Positions 53,327 to 63,393 of a stretch of DNA of 64,000 nucleotides are shown here, piece by piece. The position numbers and the translations under genes were made by a program. Each line of letters starts with the position of its first letter. The first letter of the stretch is position 1. The stretch comes from Favolaschia claudopus (Eukaryota > Basidiomycota > Agaricomycetes > Agaricales > Mycenaceae), in NCBI GenBank assembly GCA_037176885.1, contig JAWWNJ010000033.1, forward strand, positions 1,302,001 to 1,366,000. Reading direction: 5' to 3'. The notes under the pieces are model-generated. The model did no database searches. It worked only from the letters and a program-made list of their open reading frames with translations, and was not told the origin of the DNA.

Positions 53327-53821
53327 ATGTCCCTTCCATCATCGTGTCCCGATTACCCTGTCGTGTGTGCAGGCCGGTCAAACGAATGTTGGGCTTCGCT
53401 TCCGCACGGCGTGCTTTGGAGCAATTCCGAGCCACCCATACTATTCCAGGAATTCGAAATCTTGCGGGGAAATCTCGATCATGCCCCGCCTCGTGCAGGA
53501 AGAAAATTCCTCTGTCCATGGGAGGGTTGCGGAAGCACGTTCACTCGAAAGTTCAATCTCAACAGTCACATTTGTCGCCATAAAGGGGAACGGCCGTTCT
53601 GCTGTAGCTGGTACGAATGCAGGAAATTATTCACGCGGCGGAGCGACTGTAAAAGGCATGAAAAGCTGCACACCAACGACAAAGCGTTCCAATGCTTACG
53701 GTGCGGAACGGCGTTTTCCAGGAGGGACACTCTACTCACTCATGGTGAGTCGACATCGACGATGCATTTGAAAAGGCGAGGGCCTCATATAGAAACAGTC
53801 CGTTCCACACATAAACAGTAG
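53327..53821 (+). CDS. C2H2 zinc-finger protein
   Basis: A 164-residue frame with two canonical fingers, C63-x4-C68-x12-H81-x3-H85 and C93-x4-C98-x12-H111-x3-H115, joined by typical HKGERPF and HTNDKAF linkers, and a third, CLRCGTAFSRRDTLLTH, whose last His is out of place. A GTGAGT directly after LLTHG suggests an intron that would complete it. Likely a nuclear DNA-binding protein. The N-terminal 60 residues are featureless and the true start may differ (another Met frame begins at 53287). It lies alone among repeats, so it may be a decaying copy. Confidence 0.6.
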   Translation: MSLPSSCPDYPVVCAGRSNECWASLPHGVLWSNSEPPILFQEFEILRGNLDHAPPRAGRKFLCPWEGCGSTFTRKFNLNSHICRHKGERPFCCSWYECRKLFTRRSDCKRHEKLHTNDKAFQCLRCGTAFSRRDTLLTHGESTSTMHLKRRGPHIETVRSTHKQ

Positions 53822-54037
53822 TATGGGACGATTGCAGCTTCTGCGATGTTACATATATTAACTCTGTTAAGGCCTTACTGTAAAAGATGTGTTATTGTAA
53901 TGCCAGTGCCCGGCTTACATTACATATGTAGAAAGGGGAAGCTTGTCCTGTCCAATTCACTTTGATTCCCGGAGTCGAAGTCGAAGCTTTCATCGCCTAG
54001 GACCTCTGAAATGACCAAAATGCCTGTTCCGTCTGGA

Positions 54038-54544
54038 CCTAAATTTGTCAGGACGAAAATTTCCAATTTCCGGCGTTTCTGTTAGAATTGGCACCGGCAT
54101 GGGCCAAATTTTCCCATCAAAATCCTGGGAATTCAGTCGACATTTTGATTTTTTCGGCTCAGAAACAGCTCTAAACGCTCACATTTACTAAAGGACCCTG
54201 ATTTCTGGCCTGAAACACGGCCAAATCTGCGAAATAGCGCTGAAATTCTGTGGGAGGAGGAGGAGCGAGCGCGGCGCGGACCGCCGCGCGAGCGACGACG
54301 ACGACCACAGAGGTGATATGCTAGAGAGAGAAGACGGGCGGGGACCCACGACGTTTGGGCGCAACGTTTCGTCTGCAGAACCTAAATTTGTCAGGACGAA
54401 AATTTCCAATTTCCGGCGTTTTTGTCAGAATTGGCACCGGCATGGGCCAAATTTTCCCATCAAAATCCTGGGAATTCAGTCGACATTTCCTGATTTCTGG
54501 CCTGAAACACGGCCAAATCTGCGAAATAGCGCTGAAATTCTGTC
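54038..54544. repeat. Direct repeat pair (about 165-215 bp units)
   Basis: CCTAAATTTGTCAGGACGAA ... ATTCAGTCGACATTT and CTGATTTCTGGCCTGAAACA ... GCTGAAATTCTG occur at 54038-54252 and 54380-54544. The first unit has about 55 extra bases in the middle. Smaller TTTGTCAGGATT motifs continue to 54700. Confidence 0.8.
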
Positions 54545-54825
54545 GCGGCATCATCCCGTAAGGTAAAAGTGCTGGCTGTAGGCCCGACTTTGTCAGGATT
54601 CCACCCAGGCCTTGACCGCCTTTGGACCGAATTTGTCAGGATTTGACCCAGGCAAAACGCAAAAATTTTTCTGAAATTTGTCAGGATTGGGATCAGGCAT
54701 TTGTGCTGATTATCGGCGGTCCTCATTGCCTCTGCTCTTGGCTGGTGCACGCCTCCCTCTGCAATGACTTTCCTAAAAAGGAAATTTCGGCCGCAGGCCG
54801 CATGGGTACGCACGTCAGCCCATAT

Positions 54826-54905
54826 TTATTATTGGTGCAGTGGTTGTTGGCATCGGCGTAATGCTGTGGCTGTAGGAACGTCGGGGTTTCGAACCCTGGT
54901 AAGCG
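54826..54905 (+). ncRNA. tRNA-like unit, possible SINE head
   Basis: A-box TGGTGCAGTGG with a pairable D-stem (GTGC/GCAT) and a B-box-like GGTTTCGAACCC in a T-arm about 45 nt later. The unit is followed by a T-rich stretch (54911-54930). Acceptor pairing is poor and one extra T sits in the B-box, so a functional tRNA is doubtful. Confidence 0.4.
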
Positions 54906-54930
54906 TTTTGCTTTTGCCTTCTTTTTTTTA

Positions 54931-56148
54931 AAAAATAAGTATGTTTTGTAATGCCGGTGCCCGGCTTACAGAAAGGGGGAGCCTACGTAATTTCGAGTTT
55001 TTTAGGTTCAAAGACTTAATAATCTTCAGACACAGATTGACTATTATTGTTCATTCCATAAGCGAACCCAAGTTCAAGTCGGGCGTGACGGGCCACACTG
55101 CCGCATCTGCCTCAGGGGGTATTTTCTTATTGACGCTCTTCGCTCTGCCAGCAAATTAAGGCCATACAGTTGAGGCTATTCTGCAGTGGCGGCGACTTTA
55201 AGTGCCTTTCTACGGACAAACTGTGCCGTTGAGTTGGTTGAGGCATGTCTTGGACTGTTGCAGCGGAAATTTTAATAAGTGCCGATCTAGCCATACTCAA
55301 GGATACCTAGTCAGACCTGAAAATAGCCTGTTTCTGTACCACCTCGGAAGGGTTTTACCCGGATCTGCCTGCGCAGCCCTGGAAAGACGTTTGTGATCGC
55401 ATCAGCCCTTTCGAGATTGTCAGAAACGCCGCAATCCTGCCGAGCTGGTACAGAAACAATCTATTCCTAGGTCCGGTCCCAGACCTCGGCAGACTAATTC
55501 CACACGCAATGATATATTAGTCCCGCTGTCTCTCCGTATTTGGAGCTTTTCAGTGGGTGGATTTTGTACGCTACCCACCTAATGTACATTAGATGTGAAT
55601 ACTTGCCACACCTTGTCTTACGCACTTGAGTTGACCCGTCCTTTGGCTCTTGGGTGAAAAATTTCCTTTTTAGGAAGGCACTTGAGTCGCCCTCACTGTT
55701 GCCTCACTGTAAGTACTTGTATTCACACCAAGTCGCGATCTTGGACGAGAAGGGACGAGATCAAATTCTGGCGGCTGTCACGGCAAATGCCGCCCGTCCG
55801 GACTGAGTGTGCCCGTGAGAGACCACGCCTGATGGTGTGCCCGTGGGAGATGACCCTGAAGTTCCCAGGAACATTGCACAGCCATCCGGATTTTGGGATC
55901 CTCAGACAAAAGGGGGAGCAAGCTCCCCCAATTATCTTTCTCCAGCGCCCCACGTACTGCCGTCGGTGCGCCCAAAATGAATACCATGATCACTGATCAA
56001 GGGTACACCGATCCGCGAAATCCGCATTCAGAACAAATTTTATTTCTCAGGATCATCTGTGTACACTTGTCTATTCACGAGAATTCGACTCCGAAAAAAT
56101 TGATTGCCAACTAGTTGAGCATTGGCAGTACATTGCGGTTGAGGATGC
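54931..56148. other. No supported gene
   Basis: A strong palindrome GGGGGAGCAAGCTCCCCC at 55913-55930, whose reverse also occurs near 61114-61131. A one-sided CAGTGGCGGC MITE-like end near 55190. No domain recognised. Confidence 0.45.
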
Positions 56149-56237
56149 CTTACAAGGCTCAATATGGCCTTATAAGGCTGAGCGGGCGCCCTTATAAGGC
56201 CTTGTAAGGTCGTAAGACTGTGCAACACCTTATAAGG
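56149..56237. promoter_or_regulatory. Cluster of CArG-like palindromes
   Basis: CCTTATAAGG occurs exactly at 56169, 56190 and 56228, with one-base variants at 56149 (CCTTACAAGG) and 56200 (CCTTGTAAGG). The form CC(A/T)6GG is the consensus bound by SRF-type MADS-box factors. Starts are 20, 21, 10 and 28 bp apart. No gene is obvious next to it, so function is an inference; a fold-back element arm is the alternative. Confidence 0.4.
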
Positions 56238-56360
56238 CTTTTTTGATTTTTCCGACATTCTTAAGGCCTTCTCTTCGATTCATTTGCATTTTGCCCCGAG
56301 CTCGCTCTGGGGTTCCTGTTCTTCTACCAGCCTGCTTCTCTCCACTGTGAAGATGGAGGC

Positions 56361-56515
56361 ACATGAAAATCATGTACCTCGATACCCCGAAAATCATGTC
56401 CCGATACCATGAAAATCAGCCGCCGTTCCTCGATAATCATGTCCTCGCGCCCGAACAAAATCATTATCTGACGTTTTCATGTGCCTTTTCAATGTCTCGA
56501 CACCATGAAAATCAG
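56361..56515. repeat. Irregular short repeat CCATGAAAATCA type
   Basis: CATGAAAATCA or close variants (CGAAAATCATGT, GATAATCATGT) recur about seven times within 155 bp with GATAC/GACAC in between. Not a clean tandem array. Confidence 0.5.
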
Positions 56516-57987
56516 CTCAAAGTCCCAAACCCAACCCAAACAAGGTCAGATTCATGGCATGCATCAATCTATATAAGGTTGTCCTAGACAAACGTCAAAG
56601 TGGAGCAAGCCCGCGTTTTCCCGAAGGCAGCTCGATTTGGGCCGAGGACTGATGGGGCTCCCTCTGACGTCATCAAATCGGGTAAACAGAGCACTTCTTC
56701 TCTCCTGGACGTCGCCGTCGCCGTCTCCAGCCGTGTTCCTCCCTTTTAAACCCCCGGAGTGAATGAGAATGACTCAATACACTACACACAAGCACTACTA
56801 GCAGTGAGCCCGTGCTTCGCTACGGTCAATGATTTACTGTTTTTTCAATCCATCCCAAGTGTTGAATTCTCGCGATTCCGTTGACAGGAATAATCAGGAA
56901 TGAACATTGACAGGAAAGGCGCCGCTCGTCGTCGACCTTCGGTCGACTCCTCACGGCCCCGTACTACGCGAGCCTTTGTCAATTTTAGTTCAATTTTGGA
57001 ATCTAAGTATACCATGCCCATGGGTGTCCTTCGTACATCACCAAGTATACCTGAGCTCTTTGTAGGCTGACTGGCCAATTCCAGCCTGCAGGTGACACTC
57101 CTTAAAGGCACCGTGCTCGAGTGTGAACCCAGTTTCAATTTTATTCTATTTTTCAGTTCTATTCGCAGCTTTGATGAGCCTACACTTCAGGTTGGCCCAT
57201 ACATTGCCCCCTGGGCTCAAACAGTGTTCATTCTTAACAACTTTCCTTTTCCCCCACCCTCTCGTTCCCGTCCAGCTTGCGCCAGGGCAAGAACTCGACA
57301 TCTCAACATCGTTGTGGAGCTGTCAGTTGAATTCGGTCCACTGCCGGAAGAACCCGGGTCCGCTCCACTCTGACAGTTAACTGGGACACCCACGGGGTTT
57401 CTTATATAGATACCACCGTCTTCTTTTGGTCGTCTTTCCGACAAAGCCTAAGACTCCAAGCTTTTCCGAGTCACCCGGCGGTCACTGGCAGCCTCACGGA
57501 GTTCTCAGCCCTATTGGGCCTGATCTCGAGACTTCAATGAATCGACCATACCACAAGAGAACATTCAGCACCACATCAGAAGCTCTTTGCGCCTTGAGCC
57601 TTGAGCTGGGAAGCAAGAATTGGAATACTCAAGCGATGGGAATCAGTTAACAGCGAGAGAGTAGTGAAGAATGGGCGTTAGCGGTGCGTTGCATGTTCCC
57701 CTGATTCCTACCACCTCTAATCCTCTCTCAGAAACTTCCTCAACATGGATTGGCAGTACACATTCCTTTTGGTAGACTTTGGTGCTTGATTTGCTTATTA
57801 TTCACAGTACATCTTCTGGTTCTTCCGATAACTGAGGCCGTGGAATCGTCCCAAGTATGGGTTTATCATTTTTCATCCTCCTTTTCTCGAACTCTTCATT
57901 GGGGCCTTCACGAAACACGGGAAATTGTTAGCCGCCCCCTTGCTCATTTGAGGTTCGGCTCTTCGAAAGGGCGATCATGGGAAAGCA
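56516..57987. other. No supported gene
   Basis: No domain recognised. An open frame at 57750 starts with a hydrophobic stretch, but nothing supports it as a gene. Confidence 0.35.
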
Positions 57988-58548
57988 ATGAAGGAGGAAT
58001 TGTTGGCACTAGCCACAGCAAGAAATCGACTGTCCTTCCTCAAGGATCCGCCGCACCAAAGGAAACCCCTGCCCTGGTTAAATTTAGTAGGCCTAGCCTT
58101 TTTATACCAGGAAATTCAAGCCAAGGCGGAACATCGATGGAGAGGCTGTACTAGCGAGGTAGAATATCCAAGTTTCAAGTTAACCGACATGTCTTCAAGG
58201 CCCGTTAGGCTGTACAGAGAGCCACAGATATTTCTCTGGTCGAAGAATAATTACCAGGGTTGGCGGTAAAAGGAACCTCAAATTGTTTCCGATGCATTCA
58301 AGAAGCTCAAGGTCATTAAATTTGGCATAAGGAAGTTCAAAGGAACAGGTATCCAAAGGGTGGCCACCCTGCACCGCCGGCCGACAACGTACACACCACG
58401 TAAACCACTCTTAGCCGATTCAGAGAATGTACTTATCAGGTATGAGCGCGGCTGTGTCCCAACCAAGGAAAGGTGGACAAACTCGAACAGACTGAACATT
58501 GAGAAATACCATTCTGGGAAGGCGGTAGTAGTCCGAAAGAAGAACTGA
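57988..58548 (+). pseudogene. Unrecognised basic protein ORF with one in-frame stop
   Basis: One frame runs 187 codons with a single TAA at 58267-58269: MKEELLALATARNRLSFLKD ... RPVRLYREPQIFLWSKNNYQ before the stop and KEPQIVSDAFKKLKVIKFGI ... HSGKAVVVRKKN after it. Both parts are rich in Lys and Arg and look coding. No family recognised. It may be a relic gene or two exons with a hidden intron over the stop. Confidence 0.35.
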
Positions 58549-58912
58549 GCCAATTGAACGTAAGTACAGACGCGAACCAGTAGGTTGAGGTTGACAAGAC
58601 GGTAGACGGATATCTCCGGCACCGCCTCGTCTCGGCCTTATGACGGAAAGGCTCGGGCATTTGATTAGCGGATAATTCTACGCGGACCGACGTAACGCAG
58701 TTTCTCAGAGAGAATTCTCCCTCCCAGCAGGTTCAGACTTCTGGAGAGAATTCTCGATCGAGCTCGATCCTCCACACGAGACTTTTGCCTTGGTAGAAGT
58801 GCACATACTTGTGTGCTCTCAGGCCATGATCAAGCCATGTACTTACCTAAATTGTTCAGACTTGATAGCGATGAACAATGTTACAATTTTTTGTTGTACC
58901 AATCATGCATTA

Positions 58913-59095
58913 GGGAGTTTGTGCGAGCGACCCAGGTCGCTTTTCAACCGCTCAGATCTCCGCAACAACAGATACCAGGTATGAGCTCCAAGCGACCTAG
59001 GAGAGTATCGCCCTGGGGCATTCCTAGGTCGCTGGGACCTCACACCTGAGGCTGCTCGTTGTGGAGATCTGAGCGGTCGCTTTGCACAAACCCGC
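58913..59095. mobile_element. TA-flanked MITE, GCGACCCAGGTCGC family, complete copy
   Basis: TA, then GGGAGTTTGTGCGAGCGACC ... TCGCTTTGCACAAACCCGC, then TA. Slightly shorter than the 38535 copy because of a deletion next to the right end. Confidence 0.82.
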
Positions 59096-59691
59096 TATTG
59101 AAACAAGCAGTACATGGTACGGATCGACGTAAAGTAAGCTACATAAAAGCTGGACACCATATGAAACCGACAGCACGAAACAAGAGTCATGGTGTGCATG
59201 TGCCTGACACTAGGGAGGGACCCGTGGGCAAAAGCAAGTCGCGTTTATAATGTCGCAGGAACTACAACAGAGACGGACCAGAATGCGAGGAAATTCATCC
59301 AGTCAAAAGACTTTAGACGTCGGGTCGCATGAGTATCGTCTTGAATTCACTGTCCGATCTGAACAACAGTGAAATGTGGGGTCGGTTTTAGGGAAGGGGG
59401 GAGGCGGTTTGCCATGGCATAGCTCCCCGTCTTCTGTGCGGATTTCCATTCCTTGACCCAGGGCCGGTGGACTTTTTCTTTTGATTTCCTGAGTGCATGC
59501 GAGCGGGTTCCTCCTGGTGGCACCGCGAGTTCCGTTCCAATTTTCTCCAGCACGTCTGCTCGCTCGTTCCCGTCGATGTCGCAGTGGCCTGGCGACCACC
59601 CAATCTCGACTACTAATATATAACAACCGCAGGCACGAGGACTTTTTTGTTTTTATTGTCTGTTTACAAGAGACTATTTCAAAGCTATTCG
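59096..59691. other. No supported gene
   Basis: Open frames on both strands around 59303-59731 lack domain signal. Confidence 0.35.
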
Positions 59692-59809
59692 TAGGCCCGA
59701 ACCCAGCCGTTATAGTAGCAATGACGAGCAAGCAGGTATTACTGACAATAACGGTAAGTAATACCTGCTAGCTCGTCATTACTCCCACTAACGGCTGGTC
59801 TCGAGCCTA
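59692..59809. mobile_element. 118-bp hairpin MITE, 9-bp TSD AGCTATTCG
   Basis: Nearly whole-length inverted repeat: CAGCCGTTA, AATGACGAGC and AGCAGGTATTACT on the left, reversed on the right. AGCTATTCG lies at 59683-59691 and 59810-59818. A 9-bp TSD fits Mutator-like elements better than hAT. Confidence 0.85.
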
Positions 59810-59842
59810 AGCTATTCGGAGGTGAAATTTGTCACTTGTCCA

Positions 59843-60061
59843 TGTCAGGGGAACCCCTGTTCTGCGCAGCATGACGCAAAGGGACTTGGGCACTTCTGCC
59901 CAAAGCCCATTACATTTTTCCTGTGGAGCTCCATCAAACTATGACAGAGTTCTACTTTTGGGTACACAAGATCCCAGTCCAACTACGTCATCAAGGTGGG
60001 ACTTAGCATGTGATCGGGCCAGGGACTATTGCCGGTTGACCCGGCCTTGTGGGAATTAGTT
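59843..60061 (+). mobile_element. Solo LTR, Gypsy family G1, copy 2
   Basis: Starts TGTCAGGGGAACCCC, ends TTGTGGGAATTAGTTA-like; closely similar to 9175-9402 but without the 13-bp segment GTAATTACTAACA found there. Confidence 0.8.
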
Positions 60062-60067
60062 AGTATA

Positions 60068-60227
60068 TGTTGGCCACACCTAGCGTGGGAACCCTTGGCC
60101 TTTCTTCTCTTTGGATTCTCCCTCGCTAGGTGCGCTGTAATGTATTCCTAGTAGCGTTTTTAATTAACTTTGGGTTCTCCCTCGCTAGACCCTCGAGACA
60201 TCTCGGGTCCTAAAGGTTGCCCTTACA
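60068..60227. repeat. Dispersed repeat R4, copy 2
   Basis: TGTTGGCCACACC ... CCCTTACA, almost identical to 10227-10386. Sits 6 bp from the solo G1 LTR. Confidence 0.7.
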
Positions 60228-61672
60228 GTAAGTCGGATATCTGAGGAATTTGAGTCCATATTTCTGCACAGAGACTTTGTAGGGCTAAAGGCAAGGGTTG
60301 TGTGCGCTTTGGTAGAGCACAAGGACTCAAAAACGTGTCGAAAACACGCTTTAAACACGCGCCGAAGGTCAGGCAAACCCGTGAGAAAGTTATCCAGTTC
60401 GGAAGAGGCTCCGAGGAGGCTACATAGTGTGAAAACTACATCAATTTTGATAGCTCAAGTGTACGGTTCGACAGCCGCTGATTGTTCTTTGGGATGTCAT
60501 AAGAGTCTGGTCACGAGACTATTCCCAGCAGACTCCGATGGGATGTACAGCAAGTATGGGGACGAGACTGCAGAGACGTCATTCGACTCTCTTGAGGGCT
60601 ATGTGGAGCTCAGGTAGATACACGCACGCTCAGCCTTTCTGTGGGACTCATTCAATTGACTCCTTCTCTTCCTGTAGGGAGTGAGATGATGCAACTTCCA
60701 AGCTACTCAACGAGAAGTTGCCACCGCTGGTATGGATTCCGGTGGGCTCCTTGTAACGAGTAATAGTACTCTGTCTCCCTGTATTGAAGTAACGGTCACG
60801 GTCATGATGACCTCGGAAAAGTTTTCTCCAAGTCACGGTCATGGCCCTCTGCGTTGCCTTTGAACAGAGGTGTCTCCAAGCCTCAAGGACTAAGTTACTA
60901 AACAACACTGTTTAACAACAGCAACAACAACCCGTACCACCACCATCCCCCCGGTTTCACACTGATGTTTTTGCCCATCCGACGGGAGGGGGGGTGCGCA
61001 CAGCTCATCCCGCCCATTCGAGGCTCATAACCAGCATCATATCATTCCCATTCGTGCCCACAGCCATTTGGCTCCCCCACAGGACCGCAGGACACCCAAC
61101 ACGCCACTTATTGGGGGAGCTTGCTCCCCCTTTTATCACTGTGACGGCTCTCAGGCTTCGGGAAGCTCCACTAAAGGGGGTCAAATCAGGTCCCATTACC
61201 CTGTTTGCGATGCAGCCATTGAATGGCTCCAAATTCCGGCGTATTGACAAAAAACACCCCAGTCCGAGTACCCGAACTTCATTCCAGACAGCTCCTCTTG
61301 ACATCTACTCGCCAAAAAAATTCAGCAGGTCCCTGAACTCGTTTCCTTTCGATTCCGATACTATCCTAACCCGTGATGTGTCCTTGACCCGTGAAGTGAA
61401 CTTTTTGCTGATCCTAACCCCGTTTTTCCTCTCCGGTACCCAGAAAAAACCAATGACAATTCCTCTTATATCTTGAGCTCATATATTGATTTTTGGAGCC
61501 ATCCGTTGCCTGTAGCGGTCTGAACAAATGAAAAGGATGTTTTTGTGACATTTTGTGACCCTGCCAAACGCCTGCCAAAAACGAGTTCACTTCCTGTCCC
61601 CACCTCGGAAGGTTCCTCCTCCACGCAATCCCTTAAATATTCAAGAGTATGTATCACATGTGACTATACATA
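60228..61672. other. No supported gene
   Basis: GGGGGAGCTTGCTCCCCC palindrome at about 61114-61131, shared with 55913. Otherwise nothing recognised. Confidence 0.4.
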
Positions 61673-62373
61673 CAGTGGTGGCAAATAGAAATTGCCGTGG
61701 CTTTTTGGTAAAAATCTTGCTGTATACTTCACCGAATGACCTCAAATAAGATGTAGAGATGGGTATGTGAGACTTCTGTACCTCTTAGAACACTCAGCAA
61801 TATATCATGCACTGAGAATGCATCAATAATGGATGGTTTCCGATTTTTGCCATATCCGGAAAAACACAATCTACCCTCAGCAAAAAAGTGTCATAATAGA
61901 ATAAAAGTACTTGAAAAACAATGCTATTTCTCACTTTGATTGACTGGAATTGACCCTCATTTGAGCTCACAACGGCCGCTCGAAGTTGGTCATTTTAGCT
62001 ATTTTCTCTGCATTTTCAGCTATTTTGTGTGAAAATAGCCAACGCTGAGCGGCTGTTGTGAGCTCAAATGAGGAGTGAGCTCAAATGAGGATCAATTCAA
62101 TTCAATCAAAGTCGAAACTAGGAATGTTTTTCAAGTACTTTCATCCTATTATGACACTTTTTTGCTGAGGATACATTGAGTCTTTCCAGATATGGCAATA
62201 ATCAGAAACTGTCCTGTTATTGATGCATTGTCAGGGCATAATATATAGCTGAGTGTTCTAAGCAGTACAGAGGTATCATATATTTATCTCTACATCTTAT
62301 TTCGGGTCACTCGGTGAAGTATACGGCAAGATTTTGGCCAAAAAGCCACGGCAATTTCTATTTGCCACCACTG
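61673..62373. mobile_element. 701-bp fold-back element with TA target (CAGTGGTGGCAAA ends)
   Basis: Ends CAGTGGTGGCAAATAGAAAT and reversed, TA on each side. Complementarity continues along almost the whole length (ACTTCACCGA, TAAGATGTAGAGAT, GTGTCATAATAG, CTCATTTGAGCTCACAAC and their inverses) with a centre near 62020. Typical of a Tc1/mariner-mobilised palindromic MITE. Confidence 0.9.
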
Positions 62374-62537
62374 TACCCTTCAATGCCGAGCAAAAAAATT
62401 GAAGAATTCGGAACAATATGGGCCTGCATCAATTTCGAGGACACATCACGGGTTAGGATAGAAACCCCTTCGCCTCCCCCCAGTCTGACATTACGGCACG
62501 CTTTCCCACCACGTGTCAGGCTTACGTTCGTCAGTCT

Positions 62538-62820
62538 CAAGGGGTACGCACGATAGAAATGTCAGACACGACCTACCGTGAGAGTGGATTTCTTTCCCCA
62601 AAAGGAAATCCCCAAGTCAAGTATTTTTCTGCACGAATTGGAGGATTCTGCGCAACTTTTAAAAAAGTTTTTCGGCACCTTGAGCCCTATCTACGTAATA
62701 ATGATCGCATCAACGCCTATATCAGGCGCCTGTCAAGCCTTATATAGCAGGTATTCGCACGATCCATATCTCTCTCTCACGGTAGGTCGTGTCTGACATT
62801 TCTATCGTGCGTACCCCTTG
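62538..62820. mobile_element. 283-bp hAT-type MITE, TSD GTCAGTCT
   Basis: Ends CAAGGGGTACGCACGATAGA, then AATGTCAGACACGACCTACC, and exactly reversed at the right. GTCAGTCT is duplicated at 62530-62537 and 62821-62828. Confidence 0.93.
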
Positions 62821-63005
62821 GTCAGTCTTAGACGCGTTTTTCAAGTTCAAATGGCGTGTCGCATGGATTGAGGGCACGTAAAAAGCATATTACAATGCTG
62901 GAGCAACAATTTGGTCCATACCTTGACACTGAACCACATTTCTGTACAAAAAAAGAAACTTTCGTACTTGCATCGAATGTTTCGACATTTGAGGAGACTG
63001 AGTTA

Positions 63006-63391
63006 CAGCCGTTTTGGAAACAATATACGGGTTTTGATCGAGTGGTGCTCCTTCGTTTGTGCTTACGTTTGTTGACGATTCTGTCATCGGCAAAGCCAAG
63101 CACCACCTAGCACCACTTTGTGGGGCGCTGCCGTACCACATCAAGTGTCGCTGGTCCCTTGTTTCGGTCCTTGCTCGCAAGTCATGGCCGTGTCGAGCTT
63201 TGGGCAAATAGCAGCTGAGTCTTAATCCTAAGTTCTGTTAAGCTCCTGTTTTTTCCTGGTGTTCTCTGGGTGGCGGAAACAAAACTCAAATTCAGCCGAA
63301 GTGGAGCTGGTGACGGGAAGCAAAACAAAGGTAAGCACAAACGAATGAGCACCACTCGATCAAAACCCGTATATTGTTTCCAAAACGGCTG
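63006..63391. mobile_element. CAGCCG-family MITE, complete copy
   Basis: Ends CAGCCGTTTTGGAAACAATA, then TACGGGTTTTGATCGAGTGG, reversed at the right, with TA on both sides. Defines the family to which 10879-11817 and 23654-24002 belong. Confidence 0.9.
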
Positions 63392-63393
63392 TA

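Noticed and set aside
57750..58154. Open frame with a signal-peptide-like hydrophobic start
   Set aside because: Overlaps the better-supported basic ORF in another frame and has no further support.
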